Source of the DNA: Syntrophorhabdus sp. PtaB.Bin184
GTDB lineage: Bacteria > Desulfobacterota > Syntrophorhabdia > Syntrophorhabdales > Syntrophorhabdaceae
Direction of reading: 5' to 3'
Length of the DNA stretch: 9,922 nucleotides
Assembly: GCA_002067555.1 (NCBI GenBank)
Contig: MVQQ01000080.1
Location: forward strand, 1-9,922
The translations under genes were made by a program, and so were the position numbers. Below, piece by piece: positions 6,238 to 9,922 of the stretch. Below the pieces are notes generated by a model. That model was not told the DNA's origin. It was given only the letters and a program-made list of their open reading frames with translations, and ran no database searches. Position 1 is the stretch's first letter. Every line of letters begins with the position of its first letter.

Positions 6238-7572
6238 TTAGTGTTTCCTGAGGTCTCTGAACCTCTTTGCCTTCACCTCGTACCTCGGCACCGCGCCGAA
6301 GGGGTGGACGGTGATCTTGAAGCCCAGGTTCACCCGGACGCGCAACTGGTCTTTCAGGCGGCCGAGGACCTCCTCCTGTTTCGTCTCCATCCCCGGCATC
6401 ATCTCTATCTCGAGGAGGATGTCGTCGATGTCGCCCCTCTTGGTCACCGTCACCTGGTAGTCGTTGCCGATCTCCGGGATGCTCCTCACCACCTCCTCGA
6501 TGGCCGTCGGTGCCAGGAGCACGCCTTTGACCTTCGTGATGTCGTCGACCCTGCCTACCACTCCGCCGTCGATCATCCTGAAGGTCCGGCCGCACTCGCA
6601 GTCACGGTCGGACCACCGGATGACGTCCTTGGAATCGAAACGTATGCAAGGTTTCGCGATCCTGTCGAAGGCCGTTATGACCATCTTGCCGTTCTTTCCC
6701 GGGGTGTCTATGATCTCGCCCGTCTCGACGTCCTCGATCTCGACGAGAAAGAAGGCGTCATTGACGTGAAGCCCCCCCGACTGCGCGAGACACTCGTAGC
6801 TCCATGCCCCGATCTCCGTGGCTCCTACATGGTCGTAGACCTTCGCGTTCCAGGCCTCCTCGATGCGTTTCTTGGTCGCCGGAATGCTGGCGCCGGGTTC
6901 GCCGGCGCAGGTTATCCTTTGTATGCTGAGGTCCCGGGTCGGGTCGATGCCCATTTTCCGCGCCGTGTCGGCCATCCCCAAAACGTACGTCGGCGTCGCC
7001 ATGAACGCCGTGCACCTAAGCTCCTGCATCTTGAGAATGCGGGCCTCGGTGTCGAGGACGCCGCCCGGCACAACCTCGCAGCCTATCTTCTCCAACGCGT
7101 AATGCCCGGCCCAGAAAGCAACGAAGATATTGTAGCCGAAAGGCAGAAAGACCCTGTCCGACGTCCTGTACCCCTGGGAATACAGTATATACGACCAGCA
7201 CTCGGACCACCATTCCCAGTCCTGCCAGGTATCGGCCTGATAGACGGGAGTGCCCGTCGTGCCGCTCGTCTGCCTGAACTCCGTCACTTCGTCGAGGGGG
7301 ACGGTGAGGATATCCCCGTAGGGAAAGGGCGGATTCTCCTGCACCTTTCTCAGCATCCCCTTGTCCGTTTTCGGGACCTTCGCGATGTCCTCGAAGGTCT
7401 TGATGTCACCGGGCTCCATGCCAGCGGCACTGTAAAGCCTTCGGTAGAAAGGCGAGTTCTCATACGCGTACTCCACTGCCCTCTTGAATTTCCTGAGCTG
7501 GAGCCGGCGCAGTCTTTCCCTCGGCATCGTCTCGAGGATCGGATTCCAGTATGAATTCATCTGATGAGCCAT
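6238..7572 (-). CDS. PaaK-like (phenylacetate-CoA ligase family) acyl-adenylating CoA ligase
   Basis: This 444-residue cytoplasmic enzyme should activate a carboxylic acid with ATP and CoA, forming an acyl-AMP and then an acyl-CoA. The length fits phenylacetate-CoA ligase. Family motifs in order: PFYRRL (41-46), the P-loop-like RQTSGTTGTPV (100-110), the DHVGATEIG segment (247-255), RFDSKD (311-316) before a CECGRT turn (325-330), GRVDDITKVKGVLL (340-353), and a C-terminal PRYEVKAKR (429-437) whose lysines sit where the family's catalytic lysine lies. The substrate cannot be read from the sequence; an aryl or arylacetic acid is typical. The frame is open to an ATG at 7647, but I chose the ATG at 7572 because GGGAGG precedes it by 10 bases and the PaaK-type N-terminus (YWNP) follows. 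The 118-bp gap after the binding-protein gene shows no clear promoter or terminator, so both are probably in one operon. Confidence 0.88.
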   Translation of the reverse strand: MAHQMNSYWNPILETMPRERLRRLQLRKFKRAVEYAYENSPFYRRLYSAAGMEPGDIKTFEDIAKVPKTDKGMLRKVQENPPFPYGDILTVPLDEVTEFRQTSGTTGTPVYQADTWQDWEWWSECWSYILYSQGYRTSDRVFLPFGYNIFVAFWAGHYALEKIGCEVVPGGVLDTEARILKMQELRCTAFMATPTYVLGMADTARKMGIDPTRDLSIQRITCAGEPGASIPATKKRIEEAWNAKVYDHVGATEIGAWSYECLAQSGGLHVNDAFFLVEIEDVETGEIIDTPGKNGKMVITAFDRIAKPCIRFDSKDVIRWSDRDCECGRTFRMIDGGVVGRVDDITKVKGVLLAPTAIEEVVRSIPEIGNDYQVTVTKRGDIDDILLEIEMMPGMETKQEEVLGRLKDQLRVRVNLGFKITVHPFGAVPRYEVKAKRFRDLRKH

Positions 7573-7690
7573 ATCGCCGCAACCTCCCTGATTTTCGTCA
7601 ACTCCGATCACATTTTTAGGCACTGCGAGCCGGTTGCCGTTGCCCATTCAGGAGGGGGTAGTCCCGGCCCGCAATGCGTGGGGCTGCCAA

Positions 7691-8719
7691 TTACTGGTGC
7701 GTCTTCAGGTAATCGAGGCAGAACTTCAGCGCCTCTTCACCGGGAAGGTTCTTTGTCCTGAGTTCCTTCACGTATTCATCGATGACGGGGCGCACCTTCT
7801 CCGCCCACCTCGTGTCCTCCGCCTTCGTGAGGGCGATGAACTTGTTGCCGCGCTGCGTCATGAATTCCCTGCCTTCCTTGTCTATGGCATCCCATTGCTT
7901 GCCCTGCTTTTCCATCCACTCTTCGTTTATGCCCTCTATGATCTTCTGGATGTCAGGCGGGAGAGAGTTCCACTTGCTCTTGTTCATGACGACGAAAAAG
8001 GATGTGCTGTACGCGGAACCGTAGTTTTCGATGGTGTACTTGACCACTTCGCCGATCTTCCAGCCCTTCATCGCCTCTATGGGGTTCAGGATGCCCTCGA
8101 CGATACCGGTCCGGAGCGCCTCGTAGGATTCCGTCTGGGGCATCGCTACAGGAGAGGCTCCCAGCGCGGCGGCGACCTTGGCGCTGAAACCCGTGGAGCG
8201 GACCTTCATCCCCCTGAGCTCCTCGAGGTTCTTGACGGGCCTCTTCGTGAAAAGTATGCCAGGTCCATGGGCGTGAAGGTACATGACCTTTACCTGATCG
8301 AACTCCTTGGGCTGGAACTTCTTGAAGTAGGCGTTGATCATCTTCGTGGCGACATAGGCGTTCTTGTAGCCCAGCGGCAGATCGATGACCTCCGTCAGGG
8401 GGAACCTGCCCTTCGTGTAACCGAGGACGCTCTCACCCACGTCGGCGATTCCCTTCACGACGCTGTCGTACGTCTGGCCCGCCGGGGTCAGAACGGCGCC
8501 GGGATAATAGGTGAGCTTCACCCTGCCCTTCGTTCTCTTCTCCACCTCCTTGCACCAGTCCGCCATGATGATGCTGTTCTTGTGTGACGCCGGGAAGAAA
8601 TTCGAGAAATTAAGGTTGATCACCTTCTCCTGAGCATATGCCGGAACGGAACCCGCGAGAAGAACAAACACGAACATACAGACGACTGCCGTTACACCAA
8701 TACCACTCCTCCTGTTCAT
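7691..8719 (-). CDS. TRAP transporter periplasmic solute-binding protein, DctP family
   Basis: This 342-residue binding protein captures an organic acid in the periplasm. The first 29 residues form a signal peptide: MNRR, then a hydrophobic core (GVTAVVCMFVFVLLAG), then AYA before the predicted cut, leaving QEKVINLNFSNFFP as the mature start. The DctP fold is supported by FFPASHKNS (41-49), the conserved MKVRSTG (171-177) whose Arg174 usually salt-bridges the ligand carboxylate, MPQTESYEALRTGIVEG (193-209), and SLPPDIQKII (252-261). The chosen ATG has AGGGGG 6 bases upstream; the in-frame ATG at 8770 lacks a ribosome site and would disrupt the signal peptide. TRAP transport needs DctQ and DctM membrane subunits; none follows in this operon, so the permease must lie elsewhere or the protein acts as a sensor. 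It is the first gene after the promoter at 8856-8884. Confidence 0.92.
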   Translation of the reverse strand: MNRRSGIGVTAVVCMFVFVLLAGSVPAYAQEKVINLNFSNFFPASHKNSIIMADWCKEVEKRTKGRVKLTYYPGAVLTPAGQTYDSVVKGIADVGESVLGYTKGRFPLTEVIDLPLGYKNAYVATKMINAYFKKFQPKEFDQVKVMYLHAHGPGILFTKRPVKNLEELRGMKVRSTGFSAKVAAALGASPVAMPQTESYEALRTGIVEGILNPIEAMKGWKIGEVVKYTIENYGSAYSTSFFVVMNKSKWNSLPPDIQKIIEGINEEWMEKQGKQWDAIDKEGREFMTQRGNKFIALTKAEDTRWAEKVRPVIDEYVKELRTKNLPGEEALKFCLDYLKTHQ

Positions 8720-8844
8720 AACGAACCCCCTGTTATTTAGTGTACCCCGCAATGGGATGTGCTGCCGCATACATGGGATTTCGTCCGCTTTGTTTTGTCT
8801 TTCGGGGATCCGAACGATTTTATCCCCCCCCAGTTGTCCTTATC

Positions 8845-8857
8845 TATTGGTCTAATA
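8845..8857. promoter_or_regulatory. Operator-like site at the operon start
   Basis: The site TATTGGTCTAATA has TATT/AATA arms around a GGTCT core. The TTGGTC half-site resembles operators known for FadR-subfamily GntR regulators such as FadR and PdhR. It overlaps the -10 region and probable start point of the minus-strand promoter, where a bound repressor would block transcription. That the neighbouring GntR/FCD protein binds here is inference from position and motif. Confidence 0.4.
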
Positions 8858-8884
8858 TTTATCCCTATAAAATGTTTTTGTCAA
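8856..8884 (-). promoter_or_regulatory. Sigma-70-type promoter for the catabolic operon
   Basis: On the minus strand a perfect TTGACA (-35, 8884-8879) is followed after 17 bases by TAAATA (8861-8856) as a weaker -10; the flanking DNA is very AT-rich in an otherwise GC-rich window. This predicts a start near 8849 and a leader of about 130 bases before the binding-protein gene. The leader contains an 8-base C/G run (8824-8831) and a potential 6-bp stem (8804-8809 with 8822-8827). Confidence 0.6.
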
Positions 8885-8902
8885 CAAATATTTTATTGCA
8901 AT

Positions 8903-8918
8903 TGCCAGGCACCTGGCA
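8903..8918. promoter_or_regulatory. 16-bp palindrome just upstream of the regulator gene
   Basis: TGCCAGGCACCTGGCA has perfect 7-bp arms around a CA centre. It ends 6 bases before the ATG of the GntR/FCD gene, where the ribosome site would normally lie; no good ribosome site is otherwise visible. It could be an autoregulatory operator, or an RNA hairpin that limits translation of the regulator. Confidence 0.5.
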
Positions 8919-8924
8919 TATGAT

Positions 8925-9662
8925 ATGAGCAACACAATGCCCATGTTCACGCCCATAAGGCCTTTGCGGATATCCAACGAGGTGACGGAACAGTTAAAAC
9001 AGTCAATCCTCCTCGGCCATTTCAAACCTGGCGACAAACTGCCTTCCGAACGGGAGTTGGCCGAGGAATTCCAGGTGAGCCGGGTGGCTATCCGGGAAGC
9101 GCTGAGGGCCCTCGAGAATTCCGGTTTCGTCCTTACCCGCCAGGGTATCACCGGCGGTGCCTTTGTTACCGAGCTGTCTTTCCAGCAGCTCGCCAATTCT
9201 TTCCTCGACCTTTTCCTCTGCGAGAAGATATCCATCCCGGAGCTCTATCATGTCCGACGCCTCATAGAACCCGAGGTGGCCCGCCTCGCCGCGCTCAGGA
9301 CAAACGATGAATACGCCGGGCGCCTGAGGGCCGCCCTCGAGGCGGAGAAGACCCCCGGGCCGACGCTCTCCGAAGAGGTCGACCGAAAGACCACCGTCCA
9401 CTATATCCTTGCCGAAATGTGCGGGAACCGGTTCTTCGAGGCCCTCGTCACCTGTGTCATGAGGCTCACGAAGCAGGTCGTCGAGGCCGTCAAACCGGAC
9501 ACGGAGAAGCTTCACCCCGCGGGTCTCCACGACGCCGCCGTGGAAGCCGTCATCGCCGGCGACTCCGAGGGCGCGGCGCAGGAGATGGAAAAGCACGCCG
9601 TCGCCTTCGGCAAGAACCTCATGGAAATGGAAGAGGAATACCACAAGACAAAGACCGTCTAA
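8925..9662 (+). CDS. GntR-family transcriptional regulator, FadR subfamily (FCD domain)
   Basis: This 245-residue DNA-binding regulator has a winged helix-turn-helix at residues about 13-82, including PGDKLPSERELAEEFQVSR (35-53) and VAIREALRALENSGFV (54-69), followed by an all-helical FCD ligand-binding domain (about 104-232) with LIEPEVARLAA (113-123). Most FCD domains bind a metal through an Asp and three His and sense carboxylates or acyl-CoAs. Here His159, His202 and His224 fit the histidine positions, but the usual Asp four residues before the first His is a Lys (155), and the nearest Asp is 153. It is transcribed away from the TRAP/Mo operon across a 205-bp shared control region, so it very likely regulates that operon and itself. 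The start at 8925 lacks a strong ribosome site; the ATGs at 8937 and 8943 are alternatives. Confidence 0.93.
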   Translation: MSNTMPMFTPIRPLRISNEVTEQLKQSILLGHFKPGDKLPSERELAEEFQVSRVAIREALRALENSGFVLTRQGITGGAFVTELSFQQLANSFLDLFLCEKISIPELYHVRRLIEPEVARLAALRTNDEYAGRLRAALEAEKTPGPTLSEEVDRKTTVHYILAEMCGNRFFEALVTCVMRLTKQVVEAVKPDTEKLHPAGLHDAAVEAVIAGDSEGAAQEMEKHAVAFGKNLMEMEEEYHKTKTV

Positions 9663-9671
9663 AGACGGTCT
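9652..9671 (+). terminator. Hairpin overlapping the regulator stop codon
   Basis: AGACCGTC (9652-9659) and GACGGTCT (9664-9671) form a perfect 8-bp stem whose TAAA loop contains the stop codon. On the plus strand it is followed by repeats and an A-run (from about 9692) rather than a T-run, so it is not a canonical intrinsic terminator. It may protect the mRNA end or assist Rho-dependent termination. Confidence 0.4.
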
Positions 9672-9694
9672 CAGGTCACAGGTCACAAGTCACA
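9667..9694. repeat. Four-copy heptamer repeat after the regulator
   Basis: GGTCTCA, GGTCACA, GGTCACA and AGTCACA follow each other at exactly 7-bp spacing, beginning inside the 3' arm of the stop-codon hairpin and ending in an A-run. The first unit is the reverse complement of the heptamer repeated three times at 6212-6232, so both loci carry one repeat family. Confidence 0.7.
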
Positions 9695-9737
9695 AAAAAA
9701 GAGGGCGCGAACACGGAAGGGCTTTTTTGTCCTGAGC

Positions 9738-9791
9738 GTCCTATATGTCTTATATGTCCCATAGGTCCCATACCTCCTACAGGTCCTATCC
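9738..9791. repeat. Six-copy degenerate 9-bp tandem repeat
   Basis: Six successive 9-mers fit GTCCYATAK with small changes: GTCCTATAT, GTCTTATAT, GTCCCATAG, GTCCCATAC, CTCCTACAG and GTCCTATCC. The phase is kept for 54 bp, and the stretch does not encode anything convincing. It lies in the gap between the regulator and the promoter at 9810. Confidence 0.7.
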
Positions 9792-9809
9792 CCTTAACCC
9801 CCCAGAGCA

Positions 9810-9838
9810 TTGACAGGGGAAAACAGGGCCGTTACACT
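9810..9838 (+). promoter_or_regulatory. Sigma-70-type promoter for the partial gene at the right edge
   Basis: TTGACA (9810-9815), a 17-base spacer and TACACT (9833-9838, 4 of 6 matches to TATAAT) form a good plus-strand promoter in non-coding DNA. Transcription should start near 9845, only about 3 bases before the ATG at 9848. Either the message is almost leaderless or the true start codon is further downstream. Confidence 0.55.
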
Positions 9839-9847
9839 AACAGGGAC

Positions 9848-9922
9848 ATGCTCTCCATCGGGATCGCCTTTCTGGTTCTTTCCTGTCTCGTCTCAGTGAC
9901 GAACATCGTCAATTACGCTCTG
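9848..9922 (+). CDS. N-terminus of a membrane or exported protein (cut by window edge)
   Basis: From the ATG at 9848 the frame stays open to the edge and encodes 25 residues beginning MLSIGIAFLVLSCLVSV, a strongly hydrophobic stretch typical of a first transmembrane helix or signal anchor, then TNIVNYAL. There is no charged n-region, and the only ribosome-site candidate (AGGG at 9842-9845) is very close to the ATG. The family cannot be identified from this fragment. The frame is open further upstream without a good start codon. The well-placed promoter supports a real gene here. Confidence 0.4.
   Translation, partial: MLSIGIAFLVLSCLVSVTNIVNYAL

Noticed and set aside
6241..7554. Plus-strand open frame of 437 codons opposite the CoA ligase
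   Set aside because: It mirrors the ligase almost exactly; the minus-strand product has all PaaK-type motifs, while this one has none and is rich in Arg, His and Leu.
7634..8587. Plus-strand open frame of 317 codons opposite the TRAP binding protein
   Set aside because: It is antisense to a gene with a clear signal peptide and DctP motifs; no ribosome site or recognisable domain.
9003..9686. Minus-strand open frame opposite the GntR regulator
   Set aside because: The plus strand carries an unmistakable winged-helix and FCD sequence; the antisense product is compositional noise.

Overview
The window reads as chromosomal DNA from an anaerobic, GC-rich bacterium that degrades organic (probably aromatic) acids. 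A deltaproteobacterial or Desulfobacterota lineage, such as a syntrophic aromatic degrader, is my best guess. That rests on three things: a molybdenum-hydroxylase operon with an aryl-type CoA ligase and a TRAP binding protein, a sigma-54 promoter, and degenerate 7- and 9-bp intergenic repeats. No rRNA or other taxonomic marker is present, so this is an inference.

Layout. (1) Positions 1-1022, minus strand: the N-terminal 340 residues of a protein that joins a DnaJ-like J domain (HPD motif) to a MinD/ParA-type ATPase. It is preceded by a near-perfect -24/-12 sigma-54 promoter (1065-1082). (2) Positions 1088-1318: a 231-bp gene-free segment bounded by 43-bp inverted repeats (38/43 identical). 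(3) Positions 8719 down to 1320, minus strand: eight co-oriented, mostly tightly packed genes. In transcription order they are a TRAP-type periplasmic binding protein, a PaaK-like CoA ligase, a small helical protein, a ThiS/MoaD-like protein ending in Gly-Gly, the FAD, [2Fe-2S] and molybdopterin subunits of a xanthine dehydrogenase-family hydroxylase, and an internally duplicated alpha/beta-barrel-type protein. (4) Positions 8925-9662, plus strand: a divergent GntR/FCD regulator, with promoter and operator-like palindromes in the shared 205-bp region. (5) Positions 9663-9922: a hairpin on the stop codon, two families of short tandem repeats, a consensus-like sigma-70 promoter and the first 25 codons of a membrane-spanning protein that leaves the window.

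Working model (inference). The regulator senses a carboxylate or its CoA ester and controls the operon. The binding protein collects the acid, the ligase makes the CoA thioester, and the three-subunit Mo enzyme oxidises or reduces the ring. The Mo subunit looks most like 4-hydroxybenzoyl-CoA reductase alpha, but the FAD subunit lacks the extra [4Fe-4S] loop that defines that reductase. The enzyme is therefore more likely a hydroxylase of unknown substrate. The ThiS-like protein, the small helical protein and the duplicated barrel protein are the least explained parts and make this operon worth attention.
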